The position numbers were made by a program, and so were the translations under genes. Shown here one piece after another: positions 1-8,293 of a stretch of 64,000 bases of DNA. The notes under the pieces were generated by a model, which had not been told where the DNA came from, searched no databases, and saw only the letters and a list, made by a program, of their open reading frames with translations. The stretch lies in the NCBI RefSeq assembly GCF_947077775.1, contig NZ_CAMTTE010000001.1:248001-312000 (forward strand). The letters run 5' to 3'. This DNA comes from Salinibacter pepae (GTDB lineage: Bacteria > Bacteroidota > Rhodothermia > Rhodothermales > Salinibacteraceae). The first letter of the stretch is position 1; each line of letters begins with the position of its first letter.

Positions 1-867
1 GCCGACCGGTCAGAACGGCTCCGACTCTCGGCAGTGCATCAACTGAATTCGAGCGACCGGGCCTTCGGGGCAACCCGCCCGACACGGAACCGGACCAATC
101 CCTGGGGCCAATCGCATGCCGTCTCCGCCCGGCTCAACTACACAAAAGCACGTGGAGGGGATCGGGTGTCGGCCGTTGCAGAGCTCGGGGGCACCCTTCG
201 CTCCTTCGATAGCGCCGCGTTTCCAGGGGAATCCTTCGACCAGGCCTCCCGCGTTTCGCTGACGGCCCAGCAGACGGCGGACCTCGGTGCCCTGACGGGC
301 CGGGCGAACCTTCAGTTCGGCCTCGGGGCCGACGGCCTGCTTCCCCACAAGCGCTTCGTCCTGGGCGGACGCTCGCTGGAGGCACAATGGCACAACGACA
401 CGTACCGGCAGGCGAGTGCGGCCTTTGAGCAGCCTGTGTCGGACGCCCATCTCGTCGGCTTCGGGCCAGCGGGGCCGGTTGCGTACCTTCGGGCCGCCAA
501 CGGGCGTCTCGGGCGCAGTGGCGAAAACATTACGGCCGGTCGCCTCTCGCTCGGCGGCGCCCCGTTCCCCAGCGTGAACGCCCTCTCGCCCCTGCGCCTG
601 TCCGCCTTCTCGGGCATCGGCACGACATGGAGCGAGGGCGCGTTTCTCTCCGGGTTTGCCGCGGAAAATCTGAAGGCCGACGCCGGCATCGGCGTCCGCT
701 ACAGCATCTCCGAGATTCCGCACCTCGAGCGCTGGACGGCCCAGTCAGATTTCCTGCAGGGGCTCGACGTGGTGGCCAAGTTTCCGCTCTGGGCCAGCGA
801 CCCGGGCCGCATTGAGGACAGCACCGACGAATTCGACTTCCGCTGGCGGATTGGAATCGAGCTGTAG
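1..867 (+). CDS. C-terminal part of an outer-membrane beta-barrel protein (5' end outside window)
   Basis: The reading frame is open from the first base and ends at TAG 865-867, so this is the last 288 codons of a longer gene; the GTG at 34 is not the real start. The protein shows alternating polar/hydrophobic stretches with aromatic residues, Gly-rich turns and a short hydrophobic end (RIGIEL), as in outer-membrane barrels. An 'FVLGGRSLEAQW' segment resembles the gating loop region of Omp85/surface-antigen barrels, but I cannot assign the family firmly; a barrel fused to a protease is the other option. It converges on the next gene with only 3 bp between stop codons. Barrel call moderate, exact family unknown. 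Confidence 0.55.
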   Translation, partial: ADRSERLRLSAVHQLNSSDRAFGATRPTRNRTNPWGQSHAVSARLNYTKARGGDRVSAVAELGGTLRSFDSAAFPGESFDQASRVSLTAQQTADLGALTGRANLQFGLGADGLLPHKRFVLGGRSLEAQWHNDTYRQASAAFEQPVSDAHLVGFGPAGPVAYLRAANGRLGRSGENITAGRLSLGGAPFPSVNALSPLRLSAFSGIGTTWSEGAFLSGFAAENLKADAGIGVRYSISEIPHLERWTAQSDFLQGLDVVAKFPLWASDPGRIEDSTDEFDFRWRIGIEL

Positions 868-870
868 GCG

Positions 871-1350
871 CTACTCGCCCCCGCCGTCCTGCTCCCGCAT
901 CTCGCGCTGGCGCATCGGCATCGCGTCGATCGTGTCGAAGAGGGAGCGCGCGGCGACCGGCTCTGCGTCACGGCGCTTCTCGGTGCCGTCCTTCCCCACC
1001 AGCACGACCCGGAACGCGTCTGGCGCCACGTCGAACCGGTCGCGCAGCCGCCGGGCCGCTGCCGCCGTGAAGCGCTGCGGCTCGGCTCCGGGGGCGGCCC
1101 GCTGCGTGCCTTCACTCTGGCCCACCACAGTCAGCACCAGAAGGTCCCGCTCCCGAAATCCCGGGTCGCGGCCTTCAAACGCAGTTTCCTGCTCGGCCCG
1201 CATCGCATTGGAGTCGGTCGGCGCAAACACGAACAGCAGCCGGTGCTCCCACTGATGGTGCTCGGGCCGGAAGTCGACGGAGTCGGCAGGGGTGCCCATG
1301 ACCGTGAGGGGCAGTGCTAGGACGATGCAGGCGACGAGGAGGGTTCGCAT
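871..1350 (-). CDS. DUF4174 family exported protein
   Basis: A 159-residue protein with an N-terminal signal peptide (about residues 1-19, ending near TVMG) and no cysteine, so probably periplasmic and soluble. The centre (LLFVFAPTDSNAM) and the segment 'LVGKDGTEKRR' followed near the C terminus by 'LFDTIDAMPMRQREM' match the DUF4174 family, a small thioredoxin-like fold without the redox cysteines. Function of that family is not established. It lies 83 bp downstream of the FAD oxidoreductase on the same strand and may be cotranscribed with it. The C-terminal tail is short and Gly/Glu rich. Family call is fairly secure; role unknown. Confidence 0.75.
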   Translation of the reverse strand: MRTLLVACIVLALPLTVMGTPADSVDFRPEHHQWEHRLLFVFAPTDSNAMRAEQETAFEGRDPGFRERDLLVLTVVGQSEGTQRAAPGAEPQRFTAAAARRLRDRFDVAPDAFRVVLVGKDGTEKRRDAEPVAARSLFDTIDAMPMRQREMREQDGGGE

Positions 1351-1433
1351 GGGTCGAAGGGGCCGTCGTGGGGGGGCGCTGCTTCCTCTCGTCCCACGGC
1401 TCGAACGTCGGCATGGGGCATGAGGGGGTCCGG

Positions 1434-2660
1434 TCAGGAATCAGTAGAACGGGATCGGTCCGGGGCCGCTCCTGCCTGTTTTGCGTCCGGGGCCTCGAAG
1501 CGGGAGGCGGCAAACAGATCAAGGGCTTTCGGCGTCTCGTTCGCCGACACCAAGTCTGCCAGCAGGCGCCCCATCCGGAAGCCGTACCCCATGCCGTGCC
1601 CCGTAAACCCGGTGGCATAGACGCCTTCCGGATGCTCTGGCACCCGCCCCACCACGGGCCGTCCGTCCGGCGAAAAGCCCATGGTCCCGCTCCAGCGGTG
1701 CTCGATGGCGAGTGACTGGCTCCACGGAAAGTGGGTGTGGAGGTAGCGCTCGATGGTGGCCTGCACCGCCGGGGTCGTCGCGTCGGTGCTCGTCTCCTCG
1801 GCCGCACGATGCGCGTGCCGGCCGCCCCCGACGAGCAGGCGCCGATCCTCTCGCTGCCGCACGTAGAACCCGCCGCGGTGGGAGTAGACCGGCACCGGAA
1901 TCCGCACCGCATCGGCGGGGGCCGTCGCCAGCATCTGCGCCCGCACCGACCGGACGACGGACGACACGGCGGGAACCAGCTCTGGCAGCGCAGGGCCGAG
2001 GGCGAAGACCACCCTGGGCGCCCGAAAGTGCCGATCAGGGGTCCCCAGCACGGCTCCGGTTTCCCCCCAGCGCACGTGTTCGACCGGGTGCTGCGTGTGC
2101 ACGTCGGCGCCGCTCTTCGCGGCCACGTGCTGGACGAGGTGCAGCGGGTTCACGGCGGCGCCCGTGGTGACGAAGAGGCTGCCGTGGAAGCTCGAGGCCC
2201 CAATCCGGTCGTTGGTCTCCTCCGCGTCGAGGTGGACGGCCGGGGCGCCCGCGGCGCGGAGGTGGGGCAGGCTGGTCCGCAACCGCTCGTCCTCCTCCGC
2301 AGTACCGGCCGCGACGAGGGCGCCGTCGGCCCGCCACGAAAACGCGCTTCCCCGCAACTCCGCCGCGAGAAGGTCGCGGTTTTCCCGCGTGAACTGCCAC
2401 AGGCGACGGGCCGTCCGCTTGCCGTAGCGCTCCACATCGGTCCGGTAGTCGGCGTGCGTGCCCTGCAGGACAAAGCCCGCGTTTCGGCCGCTCGCCTCGG
2501 CCCCGAGTGTCCGGGCCTCCAGCAGGGCGACGTCGAGCGATGGGGCACGGCGGCCGAGCCAATAGGCCGTCGAACACCCGACGATGCCCCCGCCCACCAC
2601 GATCACGTCGTAGGCCGCTTCCCGCTTCTGGTGCGCCTGCTGCCAGATGGAGACCGTCAT
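1434..2660 (-). CDS. FAD-dependent oxidoreductase, DAO family
   Basis: A 408-residue flavoprotein of the D-amino-acid oxidase (DAO) fold. The Rossmann fingerprint GGGIVG sits at residues 23-28 after a beta strand (YDVIVV), followed by 'EARTLGAEASGRNAGF', the typical FAD-contact region of glycine oxidase, D-amino-acid dehydrogenase and gamma-glutamylputrescine oxidase-like enzymes. Near the C terminus 'WSGTMGFSPDGRPVVG' and 'GFTGHGMGYGFRMG' are the conserved FAD-closing motifs. It probably oxidises a secondary or primary amine in the cytoplasm; the substrate cannot be told from sequence. The last 25 residues are a charged, low-complexity tail. The ATG at 2660 is 16 codons before the FAD strand, the usual distance. 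Confidence 0.85.
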   Translation of the reverse strand: MTVSIWQQAHQKREAAYDVIVVGGGIVGCSTAYWLGRRAPSLDVALLEARTLGAEASGRNAGFVLQGTHADYRTDVERYGKRTARRLWQFTRENRDLLAAELRGSAFSWRADGALVAAGTAEEDERLRTSLPHLRAAGAPAVHLDAEETNDRIGASSFHGSLFVTTGAAVNPLHLVQHVAAKSGADVHTQHPVEHVRWGETGAVLGTPDRHFRAPRVVFALGPALPELVPAVSSVVRSVRAQMLATAPADAVRIPVPVYSHRGGFYVRQREDRRLLVGGGRHAHRAAEETSTDATTPAVQATIERYLHTHFPWSQSLAIEHRWSGTMGFSPDGRPVVGRVPEHPEGVYATGFTGHGMGYGFRMGRLLADLVSANETPKALDLFAASRFEAPDAKQAGAAPDRSRSTDS

Positions 2661-2767
2661 GCAGATGGGTATTGGGCTGCTACCGAAGGGGAGAATCTAC
2701 GACGCCGTACTTTTTCAGGACTTGCTCTTGCGTACAGGAAAAACGCCCACTCGATTCAGACCGCCCT

Positions 2768-3415
2768 TCATGCCGCCCCGTTCCCCTGCACGTCGACGAG
2801 AATTCGCCCCTGCACCTCGCCCGCCAGGAGGGCCCGGCTGGCCTCCGGAATGTCCCCCAGTGAAATCGTCCGGGCGTGAATGCGGTCGAAGTGCGCGTCG
2901 GTGAGCAGCTGCGCGAGCCGGCCCCAGGCCGTGCGACGACGGTCGTTCGGGCAGGTGTTCGAGTCGATGCCGAGCAGGTTCACCCCCCGCAGGATAAACG
3001 GGAGGACCGTCGTGTGCAGTTCGTGCCCCCCCGCATTCCCGAATGAGGCCACGCTGCCGTGCCGTTTTAACTGCGCGATGAGCGTCGCGAGGGTATCGCC
3101 CCCCACTGCATCGATCGCCCCCCCCCACCGGCCCGACTCCATGGGGCGATCCGGGCCCTCCCCCAACGTGCGACGGTGCACAATCCGGTCGGCCCCCAGG
3201 GACCGAAGGTACGCGTGCGCGGTCTCGCTCCCCGTGGAGGCGACCACCTCGTGCCCGAGGGCGTCCAGCAGCGCGACGGCAATGCTCCCCGCCCCCCCCG
3301 ACGGCGAGCCGGACGAGGCCCGCCCCGCTGCCTCGTCCCTTGCCGGCGCCTCTCCCGACGACCAGCGGGGCGATGCGGACGAGTAGCGGCCCGGCCGCCC
3401 CTCTGCTTTTCGCAA
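2768..3415 (-). pseudogene. 5'-truncated acrylyl-CoA reductase / YhdH-type quinone oxidoreductase remnant
   Basis: From about 3313 down to 2768 the translation matches the C-terminal part (about 181 residues) of AcuI/YhdH medium-chain reductases: a degraded nucleotide-binding loop (SGSPSGGAGS in place of the usual VTGASGGVGS), 'YLRSLGAD', 'WGGAIDAVGG', 'VLPFILRGVNLLGIDS' and 'EVQGRILVDV'. The family is about 325 residues long. Here the N-terminal catalytic half is absent in every frame, and the 34 codons before the match do not resemble the family. mdh starts divergently at 3500, so a deletion between about 3313 and 3490 probably removed the front of the gene. Loss of the substrate half should make any product inactive. 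Confidence 0.8.
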
Positions 3416-3499
3416 AATATTGCTGGCAGTCCGGCACTGCAGTCTGTTGGTTAAAGGCGTATCACGTCATAACCCTTTCCTCAAATCCCTCATTCTCCC

Positions 3500-4444
3500 A
3501 TGAAAGTGACAGTTATCGGTGCCGGCAACGTGGGCGCCACCGTCGCCGAGTGTGTGGCCCGACAGGACGTGGCGAAAGAGGTCGTCATGGTCGACATCAA
3601 AGACGGCATGCCGCAGGGCAAGGCCCTCGACATGCGCGAATCGAGCCCCATCCACGGCTTCGACACCCGTGTGACGGGCACCAACGACTACGGCCCTACC
3701 GAAGACTCGGACGTATGTATCATCACGGCCGGCCTGCCCCGCAGCCCCGGCATGAGCCGCGACGACCTGCTGGCCAAGAACACGGAGATCGTGGGCGGGG
3801 TCACGGAACAGTTCGTGGAGGGCAGCCCGGACAGCACGATCATTGTGGTGGCGAACCCGCTCGACGTGATGACCTACGTCGCCTACGAGGCGAGCGGCTT
3901 CCCCACGAACCGCGTGATGGGCATGGCCGGCGTGCTCGACACCGGCCGCTTCCGCTCGTTCATCGCCGAGGAGCTGGACGTGTCGGTCCGCGACGTGCAG
4001 GCGCTTCTGATGGGCGGCCACGGCGACACGATGGTGCCCCTGCCCCGCTACACGACGGTCGGCGGCATTCCGGTCCCGCAGCTGATTGACGACGCCCGGA
4101 TCGAGGAGATCGTGGAGCGCACGAAGGGGGCCGGCGGGGAGATTGTGGACCTGATGGGCACCTCCGCCTGGTACGCCCCGGGCGCCGCGGCGGCCGAGAT
4201 GACGGAGGCCATCCTCAAGGACAACAAGCGCATCCTCCCCTGCGCGGCCTACTGCGACGGCGAGTACGGCCTAGAAGACCTCTTCATCGGCGTGCCCGTA
4301 AAGCTCGGGGCCGGCGGCGTGGAAGAGGTGATTGAGGTCGACCTCGACGCCGACGAAAAGGCCCAGCTCAAAACCTCGGCCGGGCACGTGCACAGCAACC
4401 TGGACGACCTCCAGCGCCTTCGCGACGAGGGCAAGATTGGGTAG
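3500..4444 (+). CDS. mdh: Malate dehydrogenase
   Basis: A 314-residue NAD-dependent malate dehydrogenase of the LDH-like group, catalysing malate/oxaloacetate interconversion in the TCA cycle. Visible features: Rossmann loop GAGNVG at 8-13, Asp32 (NAD ribose), Arg81 in 'LPRSPGMSR', which gives malate rather than lactate specificity, Arg87, Asn119 in 'ANPLDVM', Asp147 and Arg150 in 'GVLDTGR', and the catalytic His174 in 'GGHGD'. Length is normal. The protein is rich in Asp/Glu and poor in Lys on its surface stretches, as expected in a salt-in halophile. ATG at 3500 starts directly at the first beta strand. It converges with the CDF transporter. Confidence 0.97.
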   Translation: MKVTVIGAGNVGATVAECVARQDVAKEVVMVDIKDGMPQGKALDMRESSPIHGFDTRVTGTNDYGPTEDSDVCIITAGLPRSPGMSRDDLLAKNTEIVGGVTEQFVEGSPDSTIIVVANPLDVMTYVAYEASGFPTNRVMGMAGVLDTGRFRSFIAEELDVSVRDVQALLMGGHGDTMVPLPRYTTVGGIPVPQLIDDARIEEIVERTKGAGGEIVDLMGTSAWYAPGAAAAEMTEAILKDNKRILPCAAYCDGEYGLEDLFIGVPVKLGAGGVEEVIEVDLDADEKAQLKTSAGHVHSNLDDLQRLRDEGKIG

Positions 4445-4486
4445 ACCGGCGCGGAATGGACGGGGGGGATGCCCATCCGCCTCGTC

Positions 4487-5464
4487 CTATCTCAGCACTT
4501 CGCGGAGCGGGTCCGTCGGCTCGCGGTGCTCGTCCGGATGGGCCTCGTCGTGCTGACGCGGCTCAAGATGGGCGGTGACGTGCACGTCCTCGTCCGGAAA
4601 GAGGGCGTCGACCCGGTCTTCGACCTCATGGGACCGGGCGTGCGCCTCGTGGATCGGCATATCGCCCGGAAACATGAGGTGGTATTCGATCCACACCTGG
4701 TCGCCGGACGTGCGGTGGCGCACCTGGTGGAAGCTGGCGATGAGCCCCTCCTCCACCGCGGTGCCCAGCTCGTCGAGCAGGGCGGAGGAGGCCTCCCAGT
4801 CCGCCTCGTCCATCAGGCCGTAGACGGACCGGCGGAGCAGCCCGGTGGCCGTCCACACGATGTTGGCCGCCACCAGCAGCCCCACCGCGGGGTCGAGCCA
4901 ACGGATGCCGGTGACCCACACGAGCCCAACCCCGACGATGACGCCCAGGCTCGTCCACATGTCGGTCAACACGTGCTCCCCGTTCGACACGAGGACGAGG
5001 CTGTTGGTGCGCCGCCCCACGCGGACGAGGTATTTTCCAAGCGCGAAGTTGACGGCCGTAAGCCCGCCGATGAGGTAGAGGCCCACGTCGAGCTGCCGAA
5101 GGTCGGCGCCCGTCACGAGGTCCTGCACGGCCATCCACCCGATGCCGACGGCGGCGGCAAGAATAAGGGCGCCCTCCACAGCCGACGCAAAGTACGCCAC
5201 CTTGCCGTGCCCGTACGGGTGCTCCACGTCCGGCGGCGTGGACGCGTACCACAGGCTGAAGCCCGCGAACCCGGTCGCGAAGAGGTGGATGACGGACTCC
5301 GCGGCGTCGGAGAGGATCGCGGTGCTGCCGGTGAGGGACGCCGCCGTGAGCTTCCCCACGAGCATCAGGAACGACACCAGGAGGCTCGCCGTCATGGCCC
5401 GCCGCCGTGCGCGCTCCGCCTCGTCGCGGGGCTCATCGTGTGAGGACTGGGATTCGAACATCAC
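4487..5464 (-). CDS. Cation diffusion facilitator (CDF) family metal exporter
   Basis: A 325-residue inner-membrane metal/proton antiporter with about six transmembrane helices between residues 25 and 210 and a C-terminal cytoplasmic domain. TM2 carries 'LSDAAESVIH' (Asp53; Ser57 where many zinc transporters have a second Asp) and TM5 'HVLTDMWTS' with His164 and Asp168, the usual intramembrane site. 'HPYGHGK' (83-88) in the TM2-TM3 loop is a CDF signature. The tail is His/Glu/Asp rich (HDEAHPDEHRE), a possible metal-sensing extension. Substrate could be Zn, Fe, Co or Mn; the Asp/Ser pair argues against a canonical YiiP-type zinc site. It is divergent from the epimerase-hydrolase gene, 98 bp away. 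Confidence 0.9.
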   Translation of the reverse strand: MMFESQSSHDEPRDEAERARRRAMTASLLVSFLMLVGKLTAASLTGSTAILSDAAESVIHLFATGFAGFSLWYASTPPDVEHPYGHGKVAYFASAVEGALILAAAVGIGWMAVQDLVTGADLRQLDVGLYLIGGLTAVNFALGKYLVRVGRRTNSLVLVSNGEHVLTDMWTSLGVIVGVGLVWVTGIRWLDPAVGLLVAANIVWTATGLLRRSVYGLMDEADWEASSALLDELGTAVEEGLIASFHQVRHRTSGDQVWIEYHLMFPGDMPIHEAHARSHEVEDRVDALFPDEDVHVTAHLEPRQHDEAHPDEHREPTDPLREVLR

Positions 5465-5562
5465 ATTGCCCGTACCTGAACGGGCACTCTCAGGTTCATC
5501 GTTTCCCTTCTTTTCGCACCGAGACGGGTTCCCACGCTCGTCCCCAGCACCCGCCCCCCGCT

Positions 5563-6726
5563 ATGGCTCACCTCGACCACATCGGCATCGCCGTCGACGA
5601 CACCGCGGCCGTCGTCGAACGGTTCCGGGAGCTGCTCGGCATTGCCCCCTACAAGACAGAGGCGGTGCGCGACCAGCAGGTGCGGACCCACTTCCTGGAT
5701 GCCGGCTCGGCCAACCTCGAACTGCTGGAGGCGCTCGCCGACGAGTCTCCGGTTCGGCGCTTTCTGGACCGCCGCGGGGAGGGGCTCCACCACATCGCAT
5801 TCGAGGTCGACGCCCTGTCGGCCACGATGGCGCGCCTCCAGGAGGCCGGGTTTGAGCTGCTAAGCGAGACGCCCCAGGCCGGGGCGGACGACAAGCAAAT
5901 TGTGTTTGTGCACCCGAGCCAAACCCACGGGGTCCTGGTGGAGTTTTGTGAATCCACCACACCCGACTGGACGGCCCGAACCGTGCCCCGCCACGACGGG
6001 CACCTCGCCGTCTTCGAACGGGGGGCACGGGACCGGCCCTCCCTCCTCGTCCTGCACGGCGCCGCGGGGACGACGCAGCACGACGCGGCCCCCCTCATTC
6101 GGCGGTTGGAGTCGTCCTTCCACGTCGTCGGCGTTGACCTGAGCGGACACGGCACGTCGGCCCTGCCTGGGGACGCGCCCCTTTCGCTCGACCTGTTTGC
6201 GGAGGACGTACGCACCGTCCTAAACGCGCTCGACCTGCCCTCGGCGCACGTCGTTGGCTTCTCGCTCGGGGGCGGCGCGGCCCTCCGCCTCGCCCAGCTG
6301 CACCCCGGGCGGGTCGACCGCCTGGCGGTTTTTCAGACAAACGCCCACTGGACGGACGACCACGCCCGTCGCATGCAGGCGCGGCTCGACCTCGATGGCC
6401 TCGCGGACCGGGCCCCGCGCCGCGCAGCGCGCCTCCGGGCCCGCCACGACGCCCCCGACCGCCTCGTGCCGGCCCTCCAGACATTCGTCACCACCCTGCC
6501 GGACGCGTCGGACACGCTTGTCCAAACGCTGCCGGACCTCGACGCCCCGACCCTCGTCGCAGGGCTCGACCGGGATCCCCTCTTCGAACTGGCCTCCACC
6601 CGGGCCCTCCACGACGCCCTCCCCAACGCGCGACTGGCCGTCCTCCCCGGCGACACCCACAGCCTGTCGCGCGCGCCTGTGAGCCGCCTTGCCTCCCTCC
6701 TGGCGAATCATTTCTTGGAGGCATAG
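5563..6726 (+). CDS. Methylmalonyl-CoA epimerase-like (VOC) domain fused to an alpha/beta hydrolase
   Basis: A 387-residue two-domain protein. Residues 1-130 are a vicinal-oxygen-chelate fold like methylmalonyl-CoA epimerase: His6 in 'LDHIGIAVDD', 'NLELLEAL' (51-58), 'GEGLHHIAFEV' with His76/77 and 'GVLVEF' with Glu127 correspond to the metal-ligand strands. Residues 145-387 are an alpha/beta hydrolase: oxyanion 'LHGAAG' (165-169), nucleophile elbow GFSLG with Ser234, acid probably Asp336 or Asp338, and His366. Each half is complete. The frame opens upstream at 5407, but homology starts exactly at ATG 5563. Known family biology suggests CoA-thioester chemistry for the first half; whether the second hydrolyses the same acyl-CoA is inference. 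Spaced 42 bp from the next gene. Confidence 0.85.
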   Translation: MAHLDHIGIAVDDTAAVVERFRELLGIAPYKTEAVRDQQVRTHFLDAGSANLELLEALADESPVRRFLDRRGEGLHHIAFEVDALSATMARLQEAGFELLSETPQAGADDKQIVFVHPSQTHGVLVEFCESTTPDWTARTVPRHDGHLAVFERGARDRPSLLVLHGAAGTTQHDAAPLIRRLESSFHVVGVDLSGHGTSALPGDAPLSLDLFAEDVRTVLNALDLPSAHVVGFSLGGGAALRLAQLHPGRVDRLAVFQTNAHWTDDHARRMQARLDLDGLADRAPRRAARLRARHDAPDRLVPALQTFVTTLPDASDTLVQTLPDLDAPTLVAGLDRDPLFELASTRALHDALPNARLAVLPGDTHSLSRAPVSRLASLLANHFLEA

Positions 6727-6768
6727 GCCGCCCCTCTCATCCCTCCTCCCCGAAGTCGCACCCTCACC

Positions 6769-7770
6769 ATGTCCCTTCCCTCCTACCGCTACCTCGGCGA
6801 CACCGGCGTGAAGGTGTCCCCCCTCTGCTTGGGCACCATGTCCTTCGGCGGCGCCGCGGACCGCGACACGTCTGCCGCGATGTTTCGGCGCTGCCGCGAG
6901 GCCGGGATCAACGTGTTCGACTGCGCCAACGTGTACGAGGACGGCCGCTCCGAGGAGATCCTGGGCGACCTCGTGGCCGACTGCCGGGACGAGGTCGTCC
7001 TCACGACCAAGGCCTACTTTCCGACCGCGGAGGACCCCAATGCCCGCGGGGCAAGCCGGTACCATCTCGTCCGTGCGGTGGAGAACAGCCTGCGGCGGCT
7101 CGGCACGGATCGGATCGACGTGTTCTTCGTGCACCGTTTCGACGAGCAGACGCGTCTCGACGAGACCCTCCGCGCCCTCGAGACGCTAGTGCAGCAGGGC
7201 AAGGTGCTCTACCTCGGCGCCTCGAATTTCGCCGCCTGGCAGGTGATGAAGGCGCTCGGGCGGCAGCGCGCCGAAGGCTGGACGCCCTTCCACGTCCTCC
7301 AGCCGATGTACAACCTCACGAAACGCCAGGCGGAGGTGGAACTCTTGCCGATGGCCCGGAGCGAGGGCCTCGGCGTGCTGTCGTACAGCCCGCTCGGCGG
7401 GGGCCTGCTGACCGGCAAGTACGGGGTCGACCAGCGCCCCGACGACGGGCGGCTGGTCGACAACCCGATGTACCAGACCCGATACGGGGCCGACGTGCAC
7501 TACCAGGTGGCGGAACGGTTTACGACCTTCGCCGCGGAGCAGGGCTACGACCCCGTCTCGCTAGCCGTCGCCTGGGTGGCGCACCATCCCGCGATTACGG
7601 CGCCCATCATCGGTGCCCGCACCCTGGCCCAGCTGGAGGGCTCGCTTGGCGCGCTCGACATTGACATGACCGATGACCTGCGGGCCGAAATCAGCGCCCT
7701 CGCCCCCACCCCACCGCCGGCCACCGACCGCGTCGAGGAGCGCTCAGAGCACACCTACGGCGACCGCTAA
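6769..7770 (+). CDS. Aldo/keto reductase
   Basis: A 333-residue NADP(H)-dependent reductase with the complete aldo/keto reductase TIM barrel. The catalytic tetrad is Asp51, Tyr56, Lys81 and His122 (FDCANVYEDG, LTTKAYF, FFVHRFD). 'LGASNFAAWQV', 'QPMYNLTKRQAEVELLP' and 'YSPLGGGLLTGKYG' are typical of the YajO/Tas-like and potassium-channel-beta-like subgroup, and the C-terminal 'PIIGARTLAQLEGSLGALD' forms the cofactor phosphate site. It reduces aldehydes or ketones in the cytoplasm; the natural substrate is not evident. It follows the epimerase-hydrolase gene closely on the same strand and precedes a hypothetical gene by 16 bp, suggesting a three-gene transcript. Confidence 0.93.
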   Translation: MSLPSYRYLGDTGVKVSPLCLGTMSFGGAADRDTSAAMFRRCREAGINVFDCANVYEDGRSEEILGDLVADCRDEVVLTTKAYFPTAEDPNARGASRYHLVRAVENSLRRLGTDRIDVFFVHRFDEQTRLDETLRALETLVQQGKVLYLGASNFAAWQVMKALGRQRAEGWTPFHVLQPMYNLTKRQAEVELLPMARSEGLGVLSYSPLGGGLLTGKYGVDQRPDDGRLVDNPMYQTRYGADVHYQVAERFTTFAAEQGYDPVSLAVAWVAHHPAITAPIIGARTLAQLEGSLGALDIDMTDDLRAEISALAPTPPPATDRVEERSEHTYGDR

Positions 7771-7786
7771 CCCAGATCCTCCTACG

Positions 7787-8293
7787 ATGAGCTATTACGT
7801 TCCCCAGAAAGACGCGTGGACGGAGACCTCGTCTCTGCCCAACCCTCCATACCTCGCCGTGGACGCGGAGGCCGCGGCCCTGGACTTCGTGGGCGGCCCC
7901 GATGCGTCCGTTGAGGTCACGGGCGCCCCCGTCGACCCCGCGGCCGATACCGTCCACACGGTGGCGACGGTGGACCCGTCTCTTCGGAAGGGCTCCCCGC
8001 TTGGTGCCCTCTACGTGCGGGACACCGATCTCGACGTGGAGGACCGACGCTCCCCGGACGCCCCCCCGGCCCATGCGGACGCCCTAGACCAACTGCGGTC
8101 GGCGCTCGACGAGATCATGATTCCCGTGTACATCGACGATGCAATCGAGGAACTCGGAGAGCCCCTCGACGGACTCCTCGTGCTCCACACCGTGCAGCAC
8201 GAGGACGGGCGCGACGCCCCACCCACCTATTTTCGAGCAGCGATCTTCGAAGACGGGAATCTCGTCCTGGAGACCGAGCACGGGGCCCTTTGA
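7787..8293 (+). CDS. Hypothetical acidic protein, 168 aa
   Basis: I do not recognise this protein. It starts at ATG 7787, 16 bp after the aldo/keto reductase, and ends at TGA 8291-8293. It is acidic, has no signal peptide or membrane segment, and no cysteine, so it is probably a cytoplasmic soluble protein. The N-terminal half contains alternating strand-like segments (YLAVDAEAAALDFV, SVEVTGAPVD); the C-terminal half has a helix-like region rich in Leu/Asp and a hydrophobic patch 'PLDGLLVLHTVQHEDG'. Codon use and composition match the neighbours, which supports a real gene in the same transcript as the reductase. No function can be assigned. Confidence 0.6.
   Translation: MSYYVPQKDAWTETSSLPNPPYLAVDAEAAALDFVGGPDASVEVTGAPVDPAADTVHTVATVDPSLRKGSPLGALYVRDTDLDVEDRRSPDAPPAHADALDQLRSALDEIMIPVYIDDAIEELGEPLDGLLVLHTVQHEDGRDAPPTYFRAAIFEDGNLVLETEHGAL

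Noticed and set aside
5407-5562. 52-residue N-terminal extension of the epimerase-hydrolase
   Set aside because: It overlaps the start of the divergent CDF gene, is Arg/Pro/His rich and has no homology; the VOC fold starts at ATG 5563.
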